From assembly GCA_003133225.1 (NCBI GenBank), contig PKWL01000112.1, positions 1-64,000 on the forward strand: DNA of 64,000 bases, in the 5' to 3' direction. Position numbers and translations under genes: made by a program. Position 1 is the stretch's first letter. Every line of letters starts with the position of its first letter. Under the pieces are notes generated by a model. It worked only from the letters and a program-made list of their open reading frames with translations, had not been told where the DNA came from and did no database searches. Origin of the DNA: Janthinobacterium sp. GTDB lineage: Bacteria > Pseudomonadota > Gammaproteobacteria > Burkholderiales > Burkholderiaceae_D. Shown piece after piece: positions 1 through 8,617 of the stretch.

Positions 1-54
1 AAGGAAATACGCGCGGGCGACCGGGAGCGCCGCTTCGCGCTCGCCTGCCACTAA
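1..54 (+). CDS. 3' end of an unidentified upstream gene (partial)
   Basis: The frame starting at base 1 is open for 17 codons and ends with TAA at 52-54. Third positions are rich in G and C, as in the real genes nearby. This fits the C-terminus of a gene cut by the window edge, lying 58 bases before the aldehyde dehydrogenase on the same strand. Too little is present to name a family, and chance openness is possible. Confidence 0.35.
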   Translation, partial: KEIRAGDRERRFALACH

Positions 55-112
55 ATTGTGGCTCTTGTTTCACTATTTTGCACGCGCCTAGGCGCATAAA
101 AAGGAAATCACT

Positions 113-1549
113 ATGAGTCAGGAAAAGATCGCCCCAAGCAGCAGCAATCAAGCGGATCCAAAGCAGGAAATCGGCGAACTCATCAAACGAGCGCGTGCGG
201 CGCAAAATGCGATTGCGCAGTATACGCAGGAGCAAGTTGATGCCCTGGTTTTGGCAGTGGGGTGGAATGTCGTGAAACATCGCGAGGAATTGGCGCGTGC
301 TACTGTGGCCGAGGGTGGATTTGGCAACTTTGACGCGAAAGTGATGAAAATACGTAATCGCGTCACGGGCACGATCAAAGATATGCTGGACGTGAAGACG
401 GTTGGTGTGGTGGAAGAACTTCCAGAAAAAGGCATCGTCAAAATTGCCAAACCAGTTGGCGTGATCGCGGCATTAATTCCCACTACCGGCCCCGACGCCA
501 CCCCCCCGGTCAAAGCGTTGGCGGCACTGAAGGGAAGAAATGCGATCATCGTCGCCCCTCACCCGAGAACATGGCATTCGTCGGCGTTGGCCGTGGAAAG
601 AATGCGCCAAGGGTGCGTGCAAGCGGGAGCACCGGCCGATCTGATCCAAATCGTTGCCCAGCCTTCCATTGCGAAGACCTCAGAGTTAATGAAGCAGGCC
701 GATCTCATCGTCGCCACCGGCGGCGAATCCATGGTCAAGGCGGCGTACAGTTCGGGCACGCCTGCGTTCGGTGTCGGTGTCGGCAACAGCGTTCATGTGG
801 TCGACGAAACCGCTGATCTCGACGATGCGGCAGCGATGATCGCGCGCGCCAAGACGTTCGACTTCGCGACAAGCTGTCTCGCCGATAACTCGGTGGCAGC
901 GCATGAATCGATCTATGACAAATTGAAAGAAAAGCTGGTCGCTCTGGGCGGCTATGTACTAAAAAGTGAAGAAAAGGCCAAGCTGCAGGCGACGATGTGG
1001 CCGAATCCCGATCAGCATATCCCTTCTCTGGAAGTGATCGCCAAGGCGGCGCAACACATTGCCTCCCTGGCGCAGATCGACTTGCCGGAAGGCCGTAGTT
1101 TTTTGATCGTGGAGGAGAATGGTACAGGTCCTGCGCATCCATTCTCGGGCGAAAAACTTTCGGTTGTTTTAGCACTTTATAAGTACGCCGGAGGCATTGA
1201 AAGCGCGATCGACTTGGTCAATGCGATCACCGGTTACCAGGGATTGGGACATACGTGTGGCATACATTCTGCGAGCGAGTCAAACATAAGCGCCCTGGCC
1301 ATGCAGACTAAGACGGCACGGGTGATGGTGAATCAGGATCTTAACGAAGGTGCCGGCAGTCCCCGCAACGGACTACCTTACACGCTCTCCCTGTCATGCG
1401 GCACCTGGGGCGGCAATATCACGACGGAGAATGTGAACGTCCGCCACTTTCTCAATTACACCTGGGTATCAAGGCTGGTCAATCCGAAGGCGACAGCGGT
1501 AAGCGACGAGGAGCTTTTCTCGATGCACTGGGCGAAACATGGGAAATGA
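113..1549 (+). CDS. CoA-acylating aldehyde dehydrogenase, sulfoacetaldehyde dehydrogenase-like
   Basis: The 478-residue protein has the aldehyde dehydrogenase fold of the CoA-acylating branch, which oxidises an aldehyde with NAD(P)+ and CoA to an acyl-CoA. The predicted catalytic cysteine is Cys255 in the TSCLADNS context, and the Rossmann region VIAALIPTTGP lies near residues 117-127. It is soluble and has no signal peptide. The closest described family I recognise is SauS of sulfonate catabolism (sulfoacetaldehyde to sulfoacetyl-CoA), but acetaldehyde or another short aldehyde cannot be excluded. The start has an AAGGAA ribosome site 7 bases upstream. It is followed 66 bases later by a CoA-disulfide-reductase-like gene, possibly in one transcript. 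No sulfonate transporter or other Sau gene is visible. Confidence 0.85.
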   Translation: MSQEKIAPSSSNQADPKQEIGELIKRARAAQNAIAQYTQEQVDALVLAVGWNVVKHREELARATVAEGGFGNFDAKVMKIRNRVTGTIKDMLDVKTVGVVEELPEKGIVKIAKPVGVIAALIPTTGPDATPPVKALAALKGRNAIIVAPHPRTWHSSALAVERMRQGCVQAGAPADLIQIVAQPSIAKTSELMKQADLIVATGGESMVKAAYSSGTPAFGVGVGNSVHVVDETADLDDAAAMIARAKTFDFATSCLADNSVAAHESIYDKLKEKLVALGGYVLKSEEKAKLQATMWPNPDQHIPSLEVIAKAAQHIASLAQIDLPEGRSFLIVEENGTGPAHPFSGEKLSVVLALYKYAGGIESAIDLVNAITGYQGLGHTCGIHSASESNISALAMQTKTARVMVNQDLNEGAGSPRNGLPYTLSLSCGTWGGNITTENVNVRHFLNYTWVSRLVNPKATAVSDEELFSMHWAKHGK

Positions 1550-1615
1550 AGTGAATTACATGGTGGGGATGGCCAATTTGGCACCCCAATCTGGCGCAAG
1601 CACGGGAGAGAATTC

Positions 1616-3016
1616 ATGCGTATCGTAATCGTTGGAGGGGTTGCTGCTGGTATGAGTGCAGCGAGTCAGGCACGGCGCCGTAACCCGAAGGCCGAAGTCA
1701 TTGTGCTCCAGCGTGGAGGCTACATTTCCTATAGTGCATGCGGTATGCCATACAACATCGGCAATCCGGATCGGAATATCGAGGATCTTGTTATTTTAGG
1801 TGTCGACAGCGCCCGCAATGAACGCGGTATCGATGTCCGTACCGGACATGACGTCGTCTCTATTGATCCTGTCGGAAAAACGGTCGCTGTGCTGCAGATC
1901 GACGATGCGCGCGGCTACGAACTGGCCTGGGATAAGCTGATCCTGGCGACCGGGGCCTCGGCAGTCCGCCCGAAACTGCCAGGGGTGGATTTGCCAGGTG
2001 TATTCGTTGTACGCGAGCTCGAGGATGCGGATGCGATCAAGTCCTACCTCCAAAAAACCGCAGTCACGAAGGCAATTATTGTGGGTGCCGGATATATCGG
2101 TCTCGAGATGGCCGACTCACTGCATGGGCTCGGAGTCGAAGTCGCGCTGCTCGAAAAAGGCGGGCAAATCCTTCCGGGATTTGCATCAGCGATTGTCGAC
2201 GCGGCGGGGCAGGAGTTAGTGCGTCATTCGATCAGTGTTCGCACCGGCGTCGACTTGCGGTCCATCGAGGCCATGGGCGCCGATTTGGTGGTGAATACTG
2301 ATGCGGGATCGGTAAGTGGCCAGATTGTGATCGTTGCAGTAGGCGCGCGTCCTAACGTCGAGTTGGCTGAATCGTGCGGCGTCAGGCTTGGCATAACGGG
2401 GGCAATTGCAATCGACGACGGCATGCGCACCAACGTGCCCAACATCTTTGCTGCCGGAGATTGCGCGGAGGCGCGCCACCTCGTGCTTGAGCGGCCAGTT
2501 TGGATCCCCTTAGGCACCACCGCCAACAAGCAAGGTAAAGTGGCAGGGGCGAATGCCGCGGGTGCGGACGAGGTCTTTGGCGGAATCGTCGGCTCCGCCG
2601 GATTCAAGCTCTTCGATCTGGAAGTCGCTCGCACAGGGCTGGGGGAGAAGGATATTGCTGGCGCCGGCATTACCGCTGTGACTGCCGTCTCGCATCACCA
2701 CACACGGGCCCGCAATTACCCCGGGGATAAACCGATCACCACCGTGATCTTCGTTGAAGCCGGCAGCGGTCGCTTGCTAGGCGCTCAGATGATTGGCGCT
2801 GAATCATCAGTTGCCAAGCGGGTAGATGTGTTCGCTACAGCATTGCACGCAAAAATGACTGTCGGACAAGTCGAATCGCTCGATCTTTCTTACGCGCCGC
2901 CATTTTCGCCCGTATACGATCCCATTTTGATTGCGGCTAGCGTGGGTCTGAAAGAGCTTGCAAAAAATCGTGTTGCGGATAAGCCAACGAGCGCTCGGTT
3001 GCCTGAACCGATCTAG
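1616..3016 (+). CDS. FAD-dependent pyridine nucleotide-disulfide oxidoreductase, CoA-disulfide reductase/NADH oxidase type
   Basis: This is a 466-residue flavoprotein of the CoADR/Nox/Npsr group. An N-terminal FAD-binding motif (VGGVAAG, residues 6-12) is followed by Cys42 in the YSACGMPY context, the single redox cysteine that defines this group. A second dinucleotide-binding motif (VGAGYIG) lies near residue 160, the FAD-contacting NIFAAGD motif near residue 280, and a C-terminal dimerisation domain ends the protein. Enzymes of the group reduce CoA disulfide, persulfide or oxygen with NAD(P)H. The sequence alone does not tell which. A GGGAGAG ribosome site precedes the ATG. Pairing with a CoA-dependent dehydrogenase suggests a linked role in CoA or sulfur metabolism. 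Confidence 0.85.
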   Translation: MRIVIVGGVAAGMSAASQARRRNPKAEVIVLQRGGYISYSACGMPYNIGNPDRNIEDLVILGVDSARNERGIDVRTGHDVVSIDPVGKTVAVLQIDDARGYELAWDKLILATGASAVRPKLPGVDLPGVFVVRELEDADAIKSYLQKTAVTKAIIVGAGYIGLEMADSLHGLGVEVALLEKGGQILPGFASAIVDAAGQELVRHSISVRTGVDLRSIEAMGADLVVNTDAGSVSGQIVIVAVGARPNVELAESCGVRLGITGAIAIDDGMRTNVPNIFAAGDCAEARHLVLERPVWIPLGTTANKQGKVAGANAAGADEVFGGIVGSAGFKLFDLEVARTGLGEKDIAGAGITAVTAVSHHHTRARNYPGDKPITTVIFVEAGSGRLLGAQMIGAESSVAKRVDVFATALHAKMTVGQVESLDLSYAPPFSPVYDPILIAASVGLKELAKNRVADKPTSARLPEPI

Positions 3017-3086
3017 GGCGTGAGCGTCATTTCCGCTGCCGAGAGCGAAGTTTGAACGGGCCGTCCGTTTAAAATACAAACGCGAA

Positions 3087-3127
3087 CACCCGTTGCGGCC
3101 GCTCGAGACGAACGGGCGCAACGGGTG
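3087..3127 (-). terminator. inverted repeat between convergent genes, possible terminator
   Basis: An 11-base perfect inverted repeat (3087-3097 and 3117-3127) with a 19-base loop lies between the flavoenzyme and the convergent regulator gene. Read on the minus strand, the stem is followed by a moderately T-rich stretch (GTTTGTATTTT), so it could end the regulator transcript. The U-tract is poor, so an operator or other hairpin function is possible. Confidence 0.4.
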
Positions 3128-3142
3128 AAGGGGATTAACTGC

Positions 3143-3943
3143 TTATCTGGGATGGGCGGGTTGGAAATATCCGGGAACAAACCGATCAGGCAATTGCACA
3201 TGCGGATGACTGCAAAGTGCGCCGAGGGTTGTCGTCGCATTAAGGCGGGAAGTGTCGTAATGGCACGCGACCGTTACATTCGGATAGCGGACGAGGAGAT
3301 CATTGAGTTGGCATTCATATTCAATCATGTTTTCAACACCCGGGGCACCCGACAAGTACCATGTCATTTCACCAGAGATCAGTATTTGACTATGGTTGGA
3401 GGCACGCCAAGAGAGGATCGCGGCCTCCATGAAGTCGATCATGCGCTCGGGCACGAAAGCGCCATTACGCAAATAGGCTTCGGACGGGGCCAAGAGTTTA
3501 AGCATCCCGTCCGCAATGAGGCGGTCTGGATCCCAGCCTTCGTCGCGAAAGCGCGTTAGCATATCAGCCCGGGAGTTTTCATCGTGGATGCATAAAATTG
3601 GAGCGCCAGCCTCCAGATGATCGGCTACGTATGGACGAAACAGTTTCCAAAATTCGTCACGATCATGAAAGCAAAGCGCAACGTGGCGTGCCGCTTTGCG
3701 TCCCACGGCATCTGCGGAGGCTCGGTCTGGTAAGTTCGCGCCAGAAAACACGGCCGGCTCTACGGAATTTACTGAGCTGGATAAAAACTGATCGAGATCG
3801 CTTTGACGAAAACGACGCTCTTCGCGCACTCCCACCCGCAGGCATGGAAGCCTATCGGCTTTGGTCCAGCGGCGAAGCGAAGTTTTGCTTACGTTCAGAT
3901 ATTGAGCGGCTTCCTCAATCGTAAGGAGTCGGTCTTCAGACAT
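3143..3943 (-). CDS. HTH (MerR/excisionase-type) regulator with MEDS sensory domain
   Basis: The 266-residue protein has two parts. Residues 1-55 form a MerR/excisionase-like winged helix (LLTIEEAAQYLNVSKTSLRRW). Residues 85-260 match the MEDS domain (methanogen/methylotroph DcmR sensory domain), with the typical ALCFHDRDEFW opening, an HDEN segment and a late CHYD segment. DcmR-type proteins regulate C1 or halogenated-substrate catabolism, but the ligand here is unknown. I chose the ATG at 3943 because a GAAGGA site lies just upstream. An in-frame TTG one codon earlier is less likely. It converges on the flavoenzyme gene and may control the two genes to its left. Confidence 0.8.
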   Translation of the reverse strand: MSEDRLLTIEEAAQYLNVSKTSLRRWTKADRLPCLRVGVREERRFRQSDLDQFLSSSVNSVEPAVFSGANLPDRASADAVGRKAARHVALCFHDRDEFWKLFRPYVADHLEAGAPILCIHDENSRADMLTRFRDEGWDPDRLIADGMLKLLAPSEAYLRNGAFVPERMIDFMEAAILSWRASNHSQILISGEMTWYLSGAPGVENMIEYECQLNDLLVRYPNVTVACHYDTSRLNATTTLGALCSHPHVQLPDRFVPGYFQPAHPR

Positions 3944-4824
3944 CAATTTCCTTCATCATGAAACAATATTTTTTGACCAAGGTTTCGGAGTAATGGGGTA
4001 AATGGAATTACAGCAAGCATACATTAGCTATATCTTACCTTATCTTAATTGGACTTGTCCAGCAATTCCGCCGTTACTGGGCTAGCGTAATTTGCGGGAG
4101 ATGGCCGGTGCAGCGTCTCGTTATTAAAGGCCCTGCATTGGCGAATCTGCTCGTGGTGATTAATTTGCCAGATCATGCATTCGCTTGGCTTCTCGTATCG
4201 CATTAATTGGCTATTACGCCATCGCGATATGTGGCATGTCACCCACAACGTTTTAACGCGTGACCAGTGATGCACTGAACTTGACGTTGCAAAGGATATT
4301 TTTTGACGTTATAGACGCCTGAGTGCGGCATCCGGCAAGGCCGTTAACAGCGGCGAAGTGAGCGTTTTTTTCGCTCTTGTTTTTTGGTTCTTTTTTTCGC
4401 TTCTTTATCCAGAACCTGCTTTTTCTTCGTTTCCCGGTCGTCTCCTGCTTTTCGTATCTTATTTGATTGCCTTTTAAGCAATTTTTTTGCGGCGCATCAT
4501 GACGCCTCGGCGACACCGCAAAGGCGCCAAGAGTTGCGAATGCTTCGTCTGCCAGATGTCTTTTGAAGGGGGGAGCCTGGCAACGTTCGTCATCAGAAAT
4601 ACTGCTCAAACCCAATTTGTAAAAAAGTATCCAAAACGGAGAGTCCGTCGCGCGGGAGGACAACCATCCGGCGTCGTTGCTGATGATCGCCACCTTCTTG
4701 GGATAGGCAACAAACTGAGGCCGCAGCCTCCTCGCGATTTTGCGATAGCGGGGCGTGTTCGTCCCGGCCGGCCAGGTTCGGCTCGCAATGGCTAGCTTAC
4801 AGTTCCTTTGCCAGCGCTTGCCAA
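3944..4824. other. 881-base stretch with no supported gene
   Basis: No reading frame here has convincing codon use or a recognisable product. The left half (about 3960-4500) is clearly richer in A and T than the flanking genes and contains T-runs. A weak hairpin (GAGCG, T loop, CGCTC) lies near 4360-4380. It probably holds the upstream region of the MEDS regulator and the end of the hpn operon transcript. The low GC could mark an old insertion remnant. Confidence 0.5.
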
Positions 4825-6192
4825 TCAGGCATGTTCACGCGTCCACAGCCCTGCCGCGGCCAGGACGCCGCTGCGTACGGCCGATTCAATGGTCGCCGGG
4901 TAATCGCTTGCCGTATAGTCGCCGGCGATGCAAAGGCCGGGCAGGCCGGTGGCGTTCCGTGGCCGCTTCAAATGGGGCACACAGGCGAAGGTCGCACGCT
5001 TTTCCGTGATCACCTGAAACCACAGCGGCGTTGCCAATTCGGGGCGCCGAAAAACGCCGGCAAGTTGCCGTGCCGTGGCTGCGGCCAGCAGCGGCTGGTT
5101 CAAGCTTGCCGCCTGGCCCGAGGCGCTGACAACGACGGCCAGCAGTCCTGCCTGATCGGCATCGAGTTGCCCGCGGTCGAACACGAACTGGCCCCACTCA
5201 TCAGCTAGCGGGTCATCGATCAATGCAAAAAAAGGCTGCGGAAGGCGGACTCCGGAGCCGTACTCCAGGTAGCAGGTGGTGATCGCTTCCGTGTCCAAGG
5301 CCCCCAATTGGGCCACGATGGCCGCCGTTTCGGGCTTTTGCACCTGACCTAGCAGCAAGGCGGCCTGAGCGGCGGGGGCCGCCAGCACGACGCCGTCGAA
5401 AGACGCGGGCCAGCTGCCGGCAGCGCCGCGCGCGCCCACCTGCCAGCTGCCATTCACCCCTTGCCGCAGCAGTGAGACCCGGGCCCCGGTGTTGACCGTG
5501 CCCCCATGCTTTTCGATAAAGGCGGCCGCGCTCAGGGGGAAGAGGGCGCCCAGGTCCACTCTTGGCAGCAGCATGTCGGAGGCGCTCCGCTTGGCGCCTA
5601 AGCTGTCGCGCAGAACGTTCAAAAAAATCTGCGCCGAGGCGCGCTCGGGTGGCGTATTAAGGGCAGCTAGGCAGAGGGGACGCCACAACAGCCGGGTCAG
5701 GCGCGATGTCTGATCAAAACGTTCTAGCAATTGACTGACGCTGCAATCGGCATGCACCTGCCAGTCCATCCAGCGTGCCGTGGTGGAAAATCGGGCCAGC
5801 GCCATCTTGTCGGAAAACGCCAAGCCTTTGGCGCGCACTAGGGCGCCGATCAGGTGCAGCGGCGCCGGCCAGCGCGCAGCGACGAAGTCGATGCCGTTTG
5901 CCCCTTGCGGGTAGCACATCTGCAATGGAAGATTGAGCAAGACGCGCCGGCGGTCGATGCCGACCCGCTGCAACAGACGCAAGGTTTCGCGATAGGCGCC
6001 CAGCAAGATATGCTGGCCATTGTCGAGCACCCGGCGCGCCGTCTGCACTTGGCGCGCGCGCCCACCCAAGCTGCGCGCCGCTTCAAACACAGTGACTTTG
6101 TGGCCGCGGCCGGCCAGTTCGACGGCCGCTGTGCAGCCGGCCCAGCCGGCGCCGATGACCGCGACCGTCTTCGCCGGCGCCACTTTAGCCAC
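4825..6192 (-). CDS. hpnE: hydroxysqualene dehydroxylase HpnE
   Basis: The 455-residue FAD-dependent amine-oxidase-fold enzyme has an N-terminal dinucleotide motif (VIGAGWAG, residues 12-19), the GGRAR flavin motif near residue 44, and a C-terminal GLCIAGDYT segment typical of the family. HpnE reductively removes the hydroxyl of hydroxysqualene to give squalene, the last step of the three-enzyme bacterial route. The start overlaps the end of hpnD by 8 bases, so translation is probably coupled. No hopene cyclase or other hopanoid gene lies in this window. Confidence 0.92.
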   Translation of the reverse strand: MAKVAPAKTVAVIGAGWAGCTAAVELAGRGHKVTVFEAARSLGGRARQVQTARRVLDNGQHILLGAYRETLRLLQRVGIDRRRVLLNLPLQMCYPQGANGIDFVAARWPAPLHLIGALVRAKGLAFSDKMALARFSTTARWMDWQVHADCSVSQLLERFDQTSRLTRLLWRPLCLAALNTPPERASAQIFLNVLRDSLGAKRSASDMLLPRVDLGALFPLSAAAFIEKHGGTVNTGARVSLLRQGVNGSWQVGARGAAGSWPASFDGVVLAAPAAQAALLLGQVQKPETAAIVAQLGALDTEAITTCYLEYGSGVRLPQPFFALIDDPLADEWGQFVFDRGQLDADQAGLLAVVVSASGQAASLNQPLLAAATARQLAGVFRRPELATPLWFQVITEKRATFACVPHLKRPRNATGLPGLCIAGDYTASDYPATIESAVRSGVLAAAGLWTREHA

Positions 6193-7018
6193 GGATGTAG
6201 GTCTTCCAGACCAGCCATAACTTACGCAGCGGCGTCAACGAAATGCGTTGCGCGAGCACATGGTAGCCATCGCGTTCGACTTCGCTTAGCAAGGTGCGGT
6301 AAATGGCCGCCATCATCAGGCCGGGGCGCTGCGCGCGCCGGTCCGCGCCGGGCAGCAGAGCGAATGCTTCGTCGTACGTGCTTTGCGCGCGCGCTACTTG
6401 AAAGCGCATCAGGTTCTCAAAGTTCTCGCTGTGGCGGGCACTTAGCAGATCGGCCGCCGTCACCCCAAATTGTTGCATTTCATTAATCGGCAGATAAATG
6501 CGGCCTTTGCGCGCATCTTCGCCTACGTCGCGGATGATATTGGTCAGCTGGAAGGCATGGCCCAGCTTTTCCGCATAGGCCAAGGTCGCTTGGCTGGATG
6601 CGCCAAAAATACTGGCCGATAAAATTCCCACCACGCTCGCCACGTGCCAGCAATAGCGCTGCAGGGCCGGATAATCGAGGTAACGGGTTTGGTTCAGATC
6701 CATTTCCATGCCGTCGATGATGGCCAGCATGTATTTCTGGTCCAAACGGTAGGCTTGCAGATGGGGCTGCAATGCCTTCGTCACCGGGTGGCTGGGCGCG
6801 CCCTCGAACAAAGCCGCGATTTCGTTGCGCCACCAGCTGAGCTTGATGCGTGCGACCGACTCGTCGGTGCAGTCATCGACGGTATCGTCCACTTCGCGGC
6901 AAAACGCATACAAGGCGGTAATGGCGCGGCGCCGCTCGGGCGCCAAAAACAGGAAGCTGTAATAAAAACTGGAACCGCTCTGAGCGGTTTTTTGCTGGCA
7001 ATATTCGTCGGGAGACAT
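6185..7018 (-). CDS. hpnD: presqualene diphosphate synthase HpnD
   Basis: This 277-residue member of the squalene/phytoene synthase family condenses two farnesyl diphosphates to presqualene diphosphate. The first Asp-rich metal-binding motif is VDDTVDD at residues 43-49. The second region, NIIRDVGEDARKGRIYLP, lies around residue 165. I chose the ATG at 7018. A TTG five codons upstream is also in frame, and neither has a strong ribosome site. It is the middle gene of hpnCDE and is followed by hpnE with an 8-base overlap. Confidence 0.92.
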   Translation of the reverse strand: MSPDEYCQQKTAQSGSSFYYSFLFLAPERRRAITALYAFCREVDDTVDDCTDESVARIKLSWWRNEIAALFEGAPSHPVTKALQPHLQAYRLDQKYMLAIIDGMEMDLNQTRYLDYPALQRYCWHVASVVGILSASIFGASSQATLAYAEKLGHAFQLTNIIRDVGEDARKGRIYLPINEMQQFGVTAADLLSARHSENFENLMRFQVARAQSTYDEAFALLPGADRRAQRPGLMMAAIYRTLLSEVERDGYHVLAQRISLTPLRKLWLVWKTYIRG

Positions 7019-7097
7019 ATTTAAAAAGAGCAAGAGTGGCAGGTCGAACTCGCTATTCTAGCGCCGAAGAGACGCGGCAGTGGAATCGGGAAACGGG

Positions 7098-7904
7098 CTA
7101 CATGCGCCAAGCGCGCCATAACATGAGCGCCCAGTCGCGTTTTCGCAGCTGCGGCCGGTGCCGGAACACATCGTAATCAACTTCCTCGATGCATTCGAGA
7201 ATGCGGAGGCCGCCTTGCACCACGAGGCGCAGTTCCCATCCCAGGCGTCCCGGCAAGCGCCAAACCAGAGCGCTGCCCGATTTCATCAAGGCGCGCGCCC
7301 GGGCAACCTGGAAGCTCATCAAAGCGCGCCAGTTCTCGTCCGGCACGCCCGGCTCGAGCTCTGCCGGCGCAAGGCCAAAGCGCGTCAAATCTTCCAGCGG
7401 CAAGTAAATACGCCCTTTTTGTTGATCGATCGCCACGTCTTGCAAAAAATTGATCAGTTGCAGCGCCGAGCAAATGGCGTCCGAATCGCGCCTGTTGACG
7501 GCACTGGCCGCCCCGTACAAGGTGAGCATCAGGAAACCGACCGGATTGGCCGAACGCCGACAATAGTCAAGCAGTGCGTCATAGCTCGCATAACGCGTCG
7601 TGACAACATCTTGTTTAAAGGCGGAAAGTAGCTCATAAAACGGCGTCATGGGCAAGCCGTATTGGGCGATGACGACGCCAAGACGGGCGAACGGCGGGCC
7701 GCATGGCAGGCCGCGCTCGAGTTCATGCAAGGCGGCCTCATAGGCGGCCAGGGCCGCTAACCGTTCGCCAGGGCCCGCCTCGCCCTCGTCAGCGAGATCG
7801 TCCGCCGCACGGGCAAAGGCGTAGATGGCCTCGACAGCGGGAACCAGCCGGCGGGGCAACAAAATCGAGGCCACCGGAAAATTTTCGTAATGGGTTTTGG
7901 GCAT
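7098..7904 (-). CDS. hpnC: hydroxysqualene synthase HpnC
   Basis: The 268-residue squalene/phytoene synthase-family protein is paralogous to the adjacent hpnD. The first Asp motif is AADDLADE at residues 33-40, and the second (INFLQDVAIDQQKGRIYLP) is in the middle of the chain. HpnC converts presqualene diphosphate to hydroxysqualene. It is first in the operon hpnC-hpnD-hpnE, with a 79-base gap before hpnD. No strong Shine-Dalgarno sequence precedes its ATG. Confidence 0.9.
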   Translation of the reverse strand: MPKTHYENFPVASILLPRRLVPAVEAIYAFARAADDLADEGEAGPGERLAALAAYEAALHELERGLPCGPPFARLGVVIAQYGLPMTPFYELLSAFKQDVVTTRYASYDALLDYCRRSANPVGFLMLTLYGAASAVNRRDSDAICSALQLINFLQDVAIDQQKGRIYLPLEDLTRFGLAPAELEPGVPDENWRALMSFQVARARALMKSGSALVWRLPGRLGWELRLVVQGGLRILECIEEVDYDVFRHRPQLRKRDWALMLWRAWRM

Positions 7905-8499
7905 AAACGCAATTCATTGGAGTGGGGCGGGCAGTCGCCGACGGTCCGGTGCTACAGATACCGTCGGGGACGCCTCACCTTGAAGCGGCAAAGGAACGCG
8001 GCTTGCGCCTACGGACGGCGCGGATGGCGCGATGCTAGCACGTTGCAGCCATACCCATCCGCTCATTTTGCTCGGCTGTGCCTGGGCGCAGGCCGCCTTG
8101 AACAGGCATCGATCGCAGCCGTTGGCGGCGATGTTGCCGGTCCCAATATTGCTCGGCACGGGCGCGCGCCCCGCTAAATGACGGCAAAGCGGGGCCGGTG
8201 CTGGAATTTGGCGCCAAGCCCCTTGCGTCGGACCCGGCGCAAGGGGCGCTTCCGTCCTCACGCTCTTTGGCCGCGCCCCCTTTAAAAAACCGCCGCGTGG
8301 GAGCTAAATTGGCGCGATGTTTAAGAAGCGACCAAAAAACGTCCGCGTTTTGCTGAAAAATCCAGTAAAATGGTGCGTTGAAAGTTGAAATCTACTGACA
8401 AAGGCATTGCAGGGCGGCCGCTTCACTGATGGCGCGCCCTTTGCTTTTATGTGAATTCAGGTTTTCCCCGCTGCCGGGGGCGACCGAATGCAAATTCCC
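7905..8499. other. 595-base intergenic region before tRNA-Leu
   Basis: No convincing gene is seen. Short frames here lack ribosome sites and recognisable sequence. The region should contain the hpnC promoter (leftward) and the tRNA-Leu/tig promoter (rightward), but I cannot fix either. A terminator-like hairpin at 8411-8448 is listed separately. Confidence 0.5.
8411..8448 (+). terminator. terminator-like hairpin upstream of tRNA-Leu
   Basis: The arms AGGGCG (8411-8416) and CGCCCT (8435-8440) can pair, with extra pairing inside, and are followed by TTGCTTTT. It resembles an intrinsic terminator on the plus strand, but no upstream plus-strand gene is seen. It would end either an unrecognised small transcript or read-through. 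Confidence 0.35.
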
Positions 8500-8586
8500 G
8501 CGAGGATGGCGAAATTGGTAGACGCACCAGGTTTAGGTCCTGACGCCAGTAATGGTGTGGGGGTTCGAGTCCCCCTCCTCGCACCA
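8500..8586 (+). tRNA. tRNA-Leu (anticodon UAG)
   Basis: The 87-base cloverleaf has acceptor arms GCGAGGA and TCCTCGC with an encoded CCA end. The anticodon loop is TTTAGGT, giving anticodon UAG, which reads CUN leucine codons. The T-arm is GGGGGTTCGAGTCCCCC, and a long variable arm is present as expected for a class II leucine tRNA. It lies just upstream of tig, as in other Betaproteobacteria. Confidence 0.97.
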
Positions 8587-8617
8587 ACAGTATTTTATTT
8601 TTTTGGACGATTTTTAC

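Noticed and set aside
4253-4693. 146-residue minus-strand frame in the gap before hpnE
   Set aside because: No ribosome site, biased Lys/Arg stretch from T-rich DNA and no family resemblance.
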